From Ustulina deusta (Eukaryota > Ascomycota > Sordariomycetes > Xylariales > Xylariaceae), in assembly GCA_023159155.1 (NCBI GenBank), contig JAJNNX010000046.1, forward strand, positions 372,001-436,000: DNA of 64,000 bases, written 5' to 3'. The stretch's first letter is position 1; each line of letters opens with the position of its first letter. The notes below the pieces were generated by a model. It worked only from the letters and a program-made list of their open reading frames with translations. It was not told the origin of the DNA and did no database searches. This document shows positions 11,801 to 22,255 of this stretch, one piece after another. The position numbers and the translations under genes are program-made.

Positions 11801-12330
11801 ATATCTATCAAGGATATATGAAAAAAAAAACAAGGGAATGTACGTAGCAGTTAGTATTTTCTGGAATTAGCTGTTAGCTTACGTCCTGGAAACATGTAGG
11901 AGCATTCATCTGGTCAATGCATATCTCTAATACAGAACATCCTAATTAACGGTTTGGCGGGTTTGGTACTGATGGTTGAGTTTGTGATATTACCCCAGCC
12001 TACGAAGTGCTCGTCCAAAATTGTGTTGCTTTATAGATGGATTACGGCATGACTGAGAGTTTAATGCACAGCATGCTACAATTCGCGAACCAACAATAAC
12101 AAGAGCTGCCGTGTCATGACAACGAGTTTAGAAACGGCGGTGAAAACTGGTGGTAATTACCTGTACTCCCTTTGAAGCCGTATTACCATTAACTGTTCCC
12201 CTCATTCTAACAGAGGGCGGCAAATTAAAACATAATTCTTGAAAAGATTGTTAAAGTCTAAGAAGTGGACTATCTCGCTGAATGAAAGTTCGGGGCTATG
12301 ATAATACATCATGCCGCCGCCCAGCAGCGC
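8815..12330. other. 3.5-kb gene-poor stretch
   Basis: Between the SDR and the first UstYa-like gene I find no gene I can support. ORFs near 10456-11098 are in three different frames, lack family motifs and cannot be joined convincingly. There is an A-run at 11821-11830. The stretch might hold a decayed gene or element, but no terminal repeats or transposase motifs are visible. Confidence 0.5.
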
Positions 12331-13482
12331 TTATTCAGGCAGATAGAAGTTTTCCCATAAGGACCCATTTCTGTGCCGAGGTTCGACAGCCAATTGTCTA
12401 TTGTACCGGCTCGAAACCCATTCTCTGACCTTGGTAAAATCTCTGCAGGTGTGTGTCATGTCCGAATCGATATAGTTCTGATTGATAGCTTCATACCAGC
12501 GGGTGGGGATAATAGTCATATCTGCATTACACTGGATCATTTGCCTTAGATGATCAACACAATGTACTGTTGAAAAGATTTAGCATACTCAAATCACATA
12601 TTCTGAAATTTATCACTGGCGAGAACTTACACTGATGCATCTCTCCATGAATCCCATCGAGGACATACTCGTTCGGGTAGAACGATTTCCGTATATGGTC
12701 CTATCGTCAATGATGAGCCGAATATCTTTGTCAATGGCTTTGAGGTTCTCTGCCCGCGTACCAAGCAGTGGAGGGTGTGGAACATGTCAAGCCTAGAAAA
12801 CGTTAGCATCGTGGATGGGCTCAGGACTTTAGAGGGGTGGCCATACCCGCCAAGATAGCCTCCTCTATTGCTGTTCCAAAATTCAGTATAACTATCTCCC
12901 CAGGCTTCTTTGGCTTCTTGGTCTGTCAGTAGAAAGTAACGATCTACTTTATCATTAGAGACAATCAAGGCTTCACTATTCTCTCAAGGCTTACTCTTCA
13001 CAAGCTCCTCCCAGGCTAAGTCCACTTCGGGACCTGAGCCAATATATTTCCAGCTCGGAGACTCAGGAGGAATATACTCTCCCTTTTTCTCGTCAAAACG
13101 GGGGCTCCCTGTGAATGTGCGTTGGTTTACGCTGGCCGCGATTCGCGCAGGACCTACAAATAAATGTTAGAACTGGTTTTGGGTTACCGAATTTTCCATG
13201 TCAGAATGAGTATTATGTACCAAAACCACTAGAATATCCAGAAGCAAAGGCTCCCAGGTAATCATAGGCCCGCATCTTCCACATAGTGAACACAGTTATA
13301 AAGACCGCTATTATGATGGACATGGCCCAAAGGATTCCTAAGATGACCCATGGAAACCTCCTTCTAGAGCCATACGTTCGAAGGATGCTCCGGTGCAACT
13401 GGTCAACCTCGATCTCACACGACGCCTTGTCAGACTCAGCAGACGAGTATTTCTCGTCCTGGATCTTTGAATATTTAGCCGT
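12331..13482 (-). CDS. UstYa-like (DUF3328) RiPP oxidase 1; start codon uncertain
   Basis: Type II membrane protein of the UstYa family (PF11807), which oxidises and cyclises ribosomal peptides such as ustiloxin and phomopsin. Six exons: 13482-13221, 13153-12995, 12943-12847, 12792-12762, 12700-12631, 12566-12331. Residues 44-67 form a transmembrane helix after a basic RRR. The two copper-site motifs are HTLHC (178-182) and HQLHC (205-209); both are rebuilt by splicing, with the typical contexts LDHIRKSFYPNEY and VDHLRQMIQC. No in-frame ATG lies between the upstream stop (13486-13488) and the membrane helix. The position where homologues have Met (before AKYSKIQDEKYS) is ACG at 13480-13482. 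So it uses a non-AUG start, has an unseen 5' exon, or carries a start-loss. It is divergent from the second UstYa-like gene. Confidence 0.9.
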
Positions 13483-14653
13483 GATTCAAGACACATGAAA
13501 GTTGAGCGTTAGAACAGGCCGTGTGTCAGTATTAACACGCAGAGATTGTAGGGAAGCATGCAACGATCTGAGAAGAATTTGGGGCGAGGGGAGACGCTTG
13601 AATGAAAGAGTTGGAAAAAGCGGTACACCGTCCTATCCTCTCACGGGGTGTTGATCCAAAACAGTAATCATCCATGGATTTCCATGCAATGTATTGTTCA
13701 TGTAGGTCTATTCGTACCTTGCAAGCGCCTTTACGCGTATCTCGGCTCAAACGCTGCGTTGGAGAGTAGTGTGCCAATACAATTGAGATAGTGGCGTTCC
13801 GCGTGATCGAGGAAAGTATAGAAAAAGATCTAGTGCTATGTGCTCTCGGACATCAAGGCAGCATATTACAAATACATATTCAAGTAGGGTGGGTAACATC
13901 AACAATGAAACCGGCGGAATTATGGTCAAGCCTTAGTGATATTACACGCAATAACCCAATAATATTGTCTCGGAGTTGGTAAGGTCTTTGTAATCCCTCT
14001 CTGGCCTCCCCATTTCGGCCTTGTCAAGAATGAGATATATAAGAAAGAAAAAATAGCTACCTTTAGCTTAAGTTGGTTTAAACAGCTTCATAAAATTATG
14101 TATAGCTTTAATATTTTTGCTTTAACTATTTTATATGTTTAAAAACAACAAACCGTGAGCACCTTAAAACATAACCTTCTAAAGTGAGGGCAGATCTCGC
14201 GATTTTGAGGCGTAATAGCCAAATACCCTGTCCACCCAATCTGGTAAGTGATTCAGCCCCAGCACAGGGATTTGACTTTTCGTCTGGACTCTGTCGCCAT
14301 ATTCTGCAATGCAATGCAATGCAATGCAGTGCAACAATAAGCCGAAGGAGAACAACACAGCAGATACTGTCAACCACCCCGCCCAGGATTGTGTCGGGGA
14401 TATCGGAACACACACACACAAAGATCTAAGCAATGATTTGAAAAAGAAAAAGAAAAAAAGCTTATTTCGAAACGACCGGGCAATAATGGCATAGAACTAA
14501 GGGAGGATTTTCCGAAAGTCTGGAAACCCCTGAGCCTGGATGATACTTCTGTTCTAGTATAGACACACTAAATATACCCAACCACTTTTCACATTTTCAT
14601 GAAAATACAATCTCATTTTTTGCAAGTGTGCTAAATTGTTGTTTGAAGACCAG
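13483..14653. promoter_or_regulatory. Shared divergent promoter region of the two UstYa-like genes
   Basis: A spacer of 1.2 kb separates the 5' ends of the two oxidase genes, so both promoters lie here. The middle (about 14035-14150) is strongly AT-rich. The region also contains the TGCAA array at 14305-14334 and an A-rich run near 14441-14460. No gene is supported. Confidence 0.5.
14305..14334. repeat. TGCAA pentanucleotide microsatellite, six units
   Basis: Six consecutive 5-bp units, TGCAA x4, TGCAG, TGCAA, in the divergent promoter of the UstYa-like pair. Copy number could vary between strains. Confidence 0.85.
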
Positions 14654-15643
14654 ATGGAATCAACACGATTTCTCGACGATGTCGACTCGCCTGAGAAGTG
14701 GCAGAGGGAAAAACAATTCAATTCCTCGAAGCGCTCTTCTTACAAAAGTCTAATCCTTCATGGCTCCCTCATTACATTCTATTCGGTCTTGTTTTTCTTC
14801 GCAATGCTTAGGAGCGGGCACCTAACAACAAACCACGATGTGGTTCGCGACATGGTTTCTTGTATGCATTGTTGGCGATTTTTTGAGTGATAAAAAACTG
14901 ACATAAGAGTAACATATAGCACCTGCAAGGGGGTCGGTGAGCTACAAAACACAATACTTCACCAACGACAGACAGAGTGAGGAGGAGTATTTTGGAGAGC
15001 CCAGCGACGAAATAGAAGCCGCTTGGGAGGATTTACTAGCACGTGAGCTCCCAGTATTATACTTCTAGAAGACAAGGGACCTAGTTAACCATGAATAGCT
15101 TCGACTATTCGCCTGACTCCTGAAGAGATGACTCGCCTTGACAGGCCCAAGGGAATCCAGCTTCCAGACGGGGACTATCTTGGCACTCTGAATGTCTTTC
15201 ATGACTTGCACTGTCTTCGACGACTCGCACGACTACTCTATGTTGACCATTATTTCCCCAACATCACCGATGAAGACAAGTACATGAACCTCATGCACGC
15301 ACGTGAGTGAAAGAACCCCTATGCCAAAAGTCTAGACACTGGACAAGCAAAGTAACCCCCAAAACAATCAGAGCACTGCATGCACCGACTCCGTCAGTCG
15401 ATCCAATGCCGTGGCGACATCAGCGTGGCTACTTTTATCTGGGGAAAGCGACAAGCGATACCCCTTGCCAACTTCACGTCGCTGCACGAATGCGTGAATT
15501 GGGATGCAATCTACAAGTGGTCGTACAATAGACGAGTGGATGTGTTTGAGCCTGGGCTATTAATTCACCCTACCCTTGGTCCTGCATATGCGAGCCTGGG
15601 GAATGGATCCTTTACCGGTGCTGTGCAAGATACAGCGCTGTGA
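14654..15643 (+). CDS. UstYa-like (DUF3328) RiPP oxidase 2
   Basis: Second UstYa-family protein, 268 aa, from four exons: 14654-14861, 14920-15042, 15099-15302, 15372-15643 (807 nt). The ATG at 14654 fits the family's short cytoplasmic N-terminus. A single transmembrane helix lies at about 32-51 (SLILHGSLITFYSVLFFFAML). The two metal-site motifs are HDLHC (145-149), in the context LGTLNVFHDLHCL, and HAQHC (177-181), formed across the last splice and followed by MHRLRQSIQCRGDIS. Potential N-glycosylation sites (NIT, NFT, NGS) fit a lumenal domain. The paralogue at 12331-13482 is diverged in sequence, so the two probably do different steps. The putative precursor lies 1.3 kb downstream on the same strand, the arrangement expected of a dikaritin cluster. 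Confidence 0.93.
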
Positions 15644-16937
15644 GTGATGTATACTGTAGAGACATAGATAGTTCGAACAACACAGACAGGTTGTCACTTG
15701 CGTGTGGCTGTATGTAGTAACTAGAGCTTTATTCCTGCATTAAACATTTGGTCCCCACTGCAGATATTCCGAGTCACTAATCGAGTTGGCTCAGGCCAAA
15801 GTCAACAATCTACGGCCACGTAGGTCACCTCGCGGTTACCGTTGTGAGGGGTCATGAGAACAACAAGAGAGTAAACCAAATTACGTGATTCGGCCATACG
15901 AGAGGGAGACGGTGAGTATCACAACGCACCTATTCGCTGTCCGAAATGATAAACTTTGTGGGGTGTGTAAATAGATCTAAGTCCTGTGCATATGCAGGTC
16001 AACTGGCGCATCTCTAATGCCATAAAGCGCCACTGGTTTTTTGGAATTATCACTTGATGTATCATGGGTAGGCATACTGACTGTCACGCGACAGATCTGT
16101 AGCACGGGCAGACCTTTCGTCCGTTTCGATGTGTGCTTACAGTCGGAACTATCATCACATATACGCCAGTGGCGGAAAACTGCACCATAGCGTATAGAAA
16201 GCCACGGCATGGCTTACATAAACTGAGGTTTCAACCCCCAAAGAATCAAACAAGGATAAAGAAGTAAGAGCAAGAAATAAGACAATCACTACTTGATTAG
16301 ACTTAGCTATACTTCTATAGTCTGTTTGGAGAGTGTAACCCAGAGGGCCGAGACAACCAGCCTCAGATCGATGCACGATTAATTAAGTATACAACACCCG
16401 CACGCTCATTTGCCAATCACAGTTATCCTGAATGCTGCCCGCTCGATTTCATACCAATGCAGTTAGTTGTGTATGCCCTCGACATGTTGGACAGGGATGA
16501 ATGAATCTAGATCTTAGGATAGGGTTACATTCCCTTTGAGGGGCCATTCAACATAACTCAACCCACATCATTCCGTAGTATCCGAAGCTCATTTACGGTG
16601 TAATGCATCTACCGCTTGACCAAATCGCACCAAGGGACTCTACGGCTGGCTTCAGTTTAGTAAACATTGTGTGTTTCAGCCAGCGTGACGACAGGACTGA
16701 TGGCTCCGGAGCAAAGCATGCCCGATGAGATTCGAAGAATTCGGGAACATCGACTTGTGATGCAAGGATTCAAACTCGGGGGTGGTATTGGAATGTATGG
16801 GATATATAAATTGATGGTAATTCCCCCCTTTATTGATATGAGTACAAGTTTCTCAAGCACCCGAAAAAACATATATAGCCTCGACAACTTCCAAGCAACC
16901 TAAAATCATACATCACTCAAAAATAAAATCCTTCAAA
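15644..16937. promoter_or_regulatory. Upstream region of the RiPP precursor gene
   Basis: No gene is supported between UstYa-like 2 and the precursor. Two TATA-like elements precede the precursor: TATATAAA at 16803-16810 (about 130 bp before the ATG) and TATATAG at 16872-16878 (about 60 bp before). The leader just before the ATG is A-rich (CTTCAAAATG), a good fungal initiation context. Which TATA element is used cannot be told from sequence. Confidence 0.45.
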
Positions 16938-17189
16938 ATGCGTTATTCAGTTGTATTCGCTGCCACTCTTTGTGCTTTTCTTGTCAGCGCCGCTCCAGTT
17001 GACCCTGTGAAACGCCATGAAGTAGACAACTCCTACACCAATAAAATCAACCGGCGCTCTGACGCGGACACGGCATACACCAAGGAAGTCTCCGACAAGC
17101 GCTCCGATGCCGATACGGCATACACCAAGGAAGTTTCCGACAAGCGTTCTGACGCTGATACGGCATACACCAAGGAAGTCTCTGACTAA
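16938..17189 (+). CDS. Putative RiPP precursor: secreted, Kex2-processed repeat peptide
   Basis: Encodes an 83-aa secretory peptide precursor, single exon. Residues 1 to about 19 are a clear signal peptide (MRYSVVFAATLCAFLVSAA), followed by a short propeptide ending in Lys-Arg (25-26). Then come HEVDNSYTNKIN-RR (27-40) and three units of SDADTAYTKEVSD, the first two followed by Lys-Arg (54-55, 69-70) and the last by the stop. Kex2-type cleavage would release three identical 13-mers and one divergent 12-mer, with basic residues trimmed afterwards. The architecture matches UstA/PhomA/GigA-type precursors of dikaritins. Each unit has one Tyr, the residue UstYa enzymes usually modify, and all four units share Tyr-Thr. 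It does not contain the ustiloxin, phomopsin or asperipin core motifs I know. Two UstYa-like genes sit just upstream. The mature product is unknown; an unmodified secreted peptide is the alternative. Confidence 0.85.
   Translation: MRYSVVFAATLCAFLVSAAPVDPVKRHEVDNSYTNKINRRSDADTAYTKEVSDKRSDADTAYTKEVSDKRSDADTAYTKEVSD
17058..17186 (+). repeat. Three in-frame tandem units (45, 45, 39 bp) encoding the peptide core
   Basis: Units at 17058-17102, 17103-17147 and 17148-17186. They differ only at third codon positions (for example GCG/GCC/GCT for Ala, GAC/GAT for Asp, GTC/GTT for Val), so the amino acid sequence is identical while the DNA has diverged. This points to selection on the peptide. Confidence 0.95.
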
Positions 17190-17985
17190 TACAGAGCGCG
17201 AGAACACCAGTCATTTCTTCCTCCAGACTACAGCACCAATCGACAGGCTACTAGCAGGGGCAGGGAAGTTGACTACGAAGCTGAATGAGGGGTTGGGAGG
17301 AAACAAGTTTGCTATGAATATATAGAAATATATGTGGTTTTCTTGTTAATGCTTCTGTGCTCAATTGTGCTTAGGCCTGGTGATTTGTTAGTTGCTTTCT
17401 ATGATATAATTACACCCCGAAAACAATGTGCGAAGTAATAACATTGTAACTATTCTAGGTTAACTTGTTGAAAACTAATCACACCGGCAAGTCGGGGTAA
17501 TAGCTCGCAAGGAAATAGACTAAAAAGAAGAGAAAAAGAGAAAAAGGAAAAAAGCCTGGCAAAAGTGCAACGTGATATGATAATAAAACAGATGTATTAA
17601 GCAAGTAACAATCACTTTAAAATACAGTAAGCGAAGTATTAAGAATTAATTAAAAAGTTATAACTTAAAGTTATTGTATCGCTATATAAATTAGATAAGT
17701 GAGAAAGTTTTTTATTAAAAAGGGGTTTAACACATTATTTTTCAACTTTTTCATTAGTTAAATATGTTAGTCTAGTTTAGTAATTATAATAAAAAGTATA
17801 GGTTCTATCTCCTAATGCAAGAGCAAATAAATACGGTCAGATTATCGTTACCAGCATTGGCTATACCAGGTATCTTATATATAGGCACTTTTATGACAGA
17901 CACTTCATTGTTTACATGATGCTGGCTTTACATCTTTCGTCCCCAGTCGCCAAACTCGGGTCTCAATTCTTTCGTCAGCCATTAA
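17190..17985. other. AT-rich boundary between accessory and conserved genes
   Basis: Gene-free stretch of 0.8 kb between the precursor stop and the 3' end of the SCYL2-type gene. Positions 17560-17810 are very AT-rich with many TA steps (AATTAATTAAAAAGTTATAAC-like text), unlike the flanking coding DNA. It may be repeat DNA altered by RIP or simply spacer. It marks the right edge of the RiPP locus. Confidence 0.5.
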
Positions 17986-20634
17986 TTACAATAAACTTTC
18001 ATATTTATCCAAACCACCGCTCCGCTGGTTTTGCTGCTGCTGCTGTTGTTGTTGGGGTATCGGCGACGCCGGCGTCATTGCGTTTATCTCACCACCCATC
18101 ATGCTATTGAGGCTCTTGTTCCCGTTTCCCATCCCTGAGCTCATCATGCTATTCATGCTTCCACTTGGCCGAGATATAGGCCCAAAGCTCGACAACGATG
18201 TCTGGCCAAATGAGGTGGAGGAAGCCTGTCGTTGTACTCCTCCAGATGGAGGCGGTGGTAGTCGAAATCCAGACGACGCGTTGCTGCCAACTGAGGGCGG
18301 TGGAGCTAGAGAGAAAGATGAGGTTTGGTTTATCGAGGGCCGCTGCTGGTTCATGTTTACGTTCGATATGCTAGACGTCATCATACCGATTGACGAGTGA
18401 GTAGGCGACAGGGGCTGGGAAGCGCTCGAGGATGCCCAGGGGTTTGCTGTAGCTCCGGAACCAGATGACCAGTTAACGCTAGTCGAGGCTGGCTGCGCCG
18501 CAGAGTTGCTCTGCCCTGTATTGGTAGTGGGCTGTAGGGGTTGTGAGTATTGGGTAGTTTGAGGACTGAGAGTGCTGAAAGCAGCTAAATCAGGGGTCAC
18601 CGTCCGGAATGAGGGTTGTGCCTGTGCCTTGGGAGGATTGAATTGACTATTGCTGGCAGGGGTTGGTGTCGACCAGGAGAACTGAGCCGTGGGTGACTTG
18701 ACTGCTGGAGCGGCAGCGACGGCAGCGGCTGGCGCTGTATCCCACCCACCATTCGTCGAACTGCGCGACGTTGGGGACGTCCTACCTTTGACCAGGCGCT
18801 CGAAATCGTCTTGTGTCGCCCCATTTGTCGAGTCGAATGTAGTTCCTGTGACACCCCCAAAACCTAAGAAATCATCCTTTGCTGCCGAAGCAGATCCGGC
18901 TGCCCCGTTGGTCACGGCCAACTCTTGTAGTTTCTTTGTCTGTTCGTCTTCGACTCTCCGTGACAGTGATTTGATCAGTTGCATGAATTGTTGGAATTGT
19001 TTGAGATCCAGCAGCGGCCCTAGACTCATGTTCCAAAGAATCGGTAGGATCTCCATAGCCACGAATTCTGCATCAGCATTGTCCCCGACGACTCGCAGGA
19101 CGTCTAGGGCAGCCATCATCACGGCAGGTTCTTTCGTCTTTATGGCTTTAATGAGGGGAACAATCTTCTCCTGCATCGTATATTTGTCGAGAGCACTGGA
19201 CGAAGAAGTTTTCCTCTTCTTGTCCGGCGCCAATCCGTCGAGGCCGTCATCACCAGAGCTTGCCTCACTAGAACCACCACAGAGTATGACGAAAGCACGA
19301 CAACCGCGCACTTTGATTGCCAGACTATTCGTTTTACTGAAAACTAGAGCAATAATGGGAAACAGCTCATTTTTGATGGTGCTGAAATCGAGAACAGGCA
19401 GCACATCCGGTAACCCCCTCAATGCCACGTCGACTAGTGACGGCGTGGAAGATTCGATGGCGGAGAAAAATATTGGGAGAATGTCTGGGGGTCAATTAGC
19501 AACCGTTCTGCAACTACGTTTGGGGAAATGTGATGTGCGACAAGGAGATGGTTGATGATGAAAGAGGTGTCTGCAATCAACGTATGGGCGGGAAGAGAAA
19601 CGGCGACGAGTAGGTCGAGCCAGTTTTTCATTGACGGGGCTGAATAGATACCTACCATCCTTGAATTCCTTCCCCGAACTATTCTCAGCAATCAGATTCG
19701 TGTTTTCCAAAACCACCATCAAGCCAGCGTCTCGAGTTGAATCCTTCTCTTGGCTTTGTTTCGTGTTCTCGACGAAGATCTCCTTGAGCTTCGGGCGGAC
19801 TTTCTCCCCGAAAGCACGCCGTGACGAGGGCAGGAGACTCATAATCTTAAACACATTTTGAAGGATGAGCGAGAGTAGCTCCTTATCCTTCAGTTCCTCT
19901 AGCAAGGCCGGGAGTACCTTCTTCTCCATGACGGATTTAGGAAACGATGGAAGAACCTTGTTCAACCCTTTCATAAACGATGATTTCTCGGCAGGGGTCT
20001 TCGCTGGGAAGTCATCGAGAAAGCGAATTGTGGAGACAAGGATATTGTCGAAGTATTGGCTTTCCTGGAACTCACGGGCCGTCATGCGCTGTGCCGGTCG
20101 CCGCGTGATCAGGCCTGGGAGAACGTGGTTCGCGAGATCCTTTGGCAAGGGGCGTTTTGACAAAAAATCATTTCCGGACGACGGCACGGTTGAGGAGGAG
20201 GTAAATATTCGTCTGTAGGCAGACAAACTTCCGCTGGTTTCGATGGGGGAACGGTGGGGTGAATTGTATAAGGCGATGCACAACAGGCCCAGCGAGAACA
20301 TGTCGGCGGATGAGGTGAGGTTATTATCAAGCACGAAGTCAGGGGAAGTATAGTCTAAATTAATTTGTACATATCGCGGTAAGCGGGTGTCTAGATTCAA
20401 AACCTCGGAGATGTTGATGGGCTGGACTGATGTAGGTTTCGATGAATTATCCGGGGGACTGCAGAACGCGAGACCACTGATTTTCCAGTCCGACTAGACG
20501 TGATGTTAGTCCTGTAAGCGTCCAACAGCGCAATTTGTTCTTGCGTGAACCCGAGCGAAAGCCTGCCGAAGCGGGACAGAGGGTAGTAGAAGACATGTGG
20601 GAACAAACAAATACACCGGGAGGAATTAATTAAG

Positions 20635-20677
<43 letters not shown>

Positions 20678-21452
20678 AACAAACCTTCGCATTGATGAGA
20701 ATTGAGTCGGGTGTAAGGTTACCGTGGACCAGCCCGGCATTCTCATGAAGGAACTCTAAAGCCTTGCTCACTTGAAGCAGGCCCTTCTGGATCTCGAGCT
20801 CGTCAATCTCTAGCTCGCGTCGCCGCCTCACGCCATCGGAATCCTCGGTGACATAGCGACTCGACCGACCGCCGATGCCGCCGGCCCTCTCTTGGTCGTC
20901 CTTCTCCTGCAATAAGCTGGCAAGAGACGTGGTGACAGGCTCGGTGACGAACTGGAGCCCACCTCCCCTCGTGTCCTCGACCGGTTCGACAAGCTCGAGG
21001 ACGTTCGGGTGACGCAGCCGGGCCAGCGACGAAGCCTCCTTCTTTAAGCGTTCGACGACCTATTCATTCGACGAGTTAGCCGTCTTGTCCCATCTTTTCC
21101 CTATCCTGTCCTGCGCGGCCCGTCGCGTCCAGTTTGTAGCGCAAAGACCGACTTACCTCTTCAGTGGCGCGCTTGAAAGACGATGCGCTCGACCTATTCA
21201 ATGTGCTCCCTTTTCACGCACACAGACGGCATCAGCGGTAGCCCTGCGGCGTGCGCGAGGTGCAATGGCGGGCGGCCTCTTACCGTGCGAATCCAGCGAC
21301 TTCCTGTCGAACACGAAGACCGAGTAGGGCTTCTGCGTCGACTTCTTCTTGGCATCGTAGATCTTCCATGCGCCGGCGGTCGAGGACACGGTCTGCGAGA
21401 CGGAATAGCTGGCGTTGATGTTGGAGGAGAAGCTCTTCAGCGAGGAAAACAT
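17986..21452 (-). CDS. SCY1: SCY1-like (SCYL2/Ppk32-type) pseudokinase with HEAT repeats
   Basis: Conserved trafficking-associated pseudokinase, 977 aa. Five exons: 21452-21284, 21209-21157, 21059-20685, 20493-19656, 19484-17986 (2934 nt). The N-terminal kinase-like domain (to about residue 330) begins with MFSSLKSFSSNINASYSVSQ. The HRD catalytic loop is replaced by VHGNLTPDSILIN and the DFG by KISGLAF, so it should be inactive, as known for SCYL proteins. A HEAT-like helical region follows (FLDDFPAKTPAEKSSFMKGL, then ALRGLPDVLPVLDF). The last 400 residues are a low-complexity Ser/Pro/Gln tail with a DDFLGFGG motif, ending in poly-Gln and LDKYESLL. In metazoa and yeast, family members act at clathrin, TGN and endosome membranes; that role is inferred here. 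Divergent from the aminotransferase gene. Confidence 0.92.
20641..20672. repeat. (AG)16 microsatellite inside an intron
   Basis: Sixteen AG units inside the 191-bp third intron (20494-20684) of the SCYL2-type gene. On the coding strand it reads as a CT tract just after the donor. Confidence 0.95.
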
Positions 21453-22255
21453 GTTGGGCGACGGCACGATGATTCAGGTTCTTGCTCGTTAGTCTCGACC
21501 GTCATATCGTCGTCGATGGCGATGGCGTCGTTGTGGTGGCGTTGCGCAACCGCGAAGAGACCGAAGTGAGCGAATCAATGAATGAAGGAATAGGTACCTG
21601 GGGCACTGGGGGTTCGAGGGGCCTGCCTATGTAGGCAGCCGGTTCTGTCGGATGGACCTACAGGTAGTGAGCTATGTTAGGTCCGAGATGGTTGCGCATG
21701 AAAGAAGTAGGTAATATAGGTGCCTTGAATGCACCGGGCTATCGGTGATAAATAAGTATGCCTCTTTATCAGCATATCAGTTGCCATTGTAGTACAGTCG
21801 CGCTTGAACAGGGGCGCCACAAGCTCGGCCACAGAACCGTCAGGCAGGGACGATAGGTTGTGGCGCCAAAGCCGGCAGAATGCGCCGACCGGTCCTAGCC
21901 GCGTCGATGCGTCCTCAGCACCCTCCGAGATCGCAGCCGGGGTTCCCTGATCCTGCGCTTCGACACACTTCAAGACAAGCTCCTGCGAATGTATCATCAT
22001 GGTCATCGTGATTCCAGGTGTATCATCCCCGTCCGTGCTCTGCGAATCCAATTGATGTAGGTGCTTGTACTGATTCGTTTCTTGATTTGGGAATACATTC
22101 GTGATTCCATTTTCATCGCATAGCGGCGTCTTTTCACTTTTTTTATTTTTTTATTTTTCTATTTTTTATTTTTTTCTCTATCGGCATTGCTGTCCTCGTC
22201 CCTTGCACTCCGTCTCTCGACTTCACACCAACCAGCCGCGCGATCAGACGACGAC
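21453..22255. promoter_or_regulatory. Divergent promoter region of the SCYL2-type and aminotransferase genes
   Basis: Spacer of 0.8 kb between two divergent starts. A T-rich pyrimidine tract at about 22137-22180 precedes the aminotransferase start by 80 bp; such tracts are common near fungal transcription starts. The ORF at 21677-22051 (minus) has no recognisable feature and I do not call it. Confidence 0.45.

Noticed and set aside
16947..17207. Minus-strand ORF across the precursor repeats
   Set aside because: Open only because 45-bp repeats are codon multiples; third-position variation fits the plus frame.
17107..17325. ORF overlapping and extending past the precursor gene in another frame
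   Set aside because: It reads the repeats out of frame, has no signal peptide, and the precursor frame already explains the DNA with synonymous-only change between units.
21677..22051. Minus-strand ORF between SCYL2-type and BCAT genes
   Set aside because: Lies in a divergent promoter, no motif, no homology recognised.
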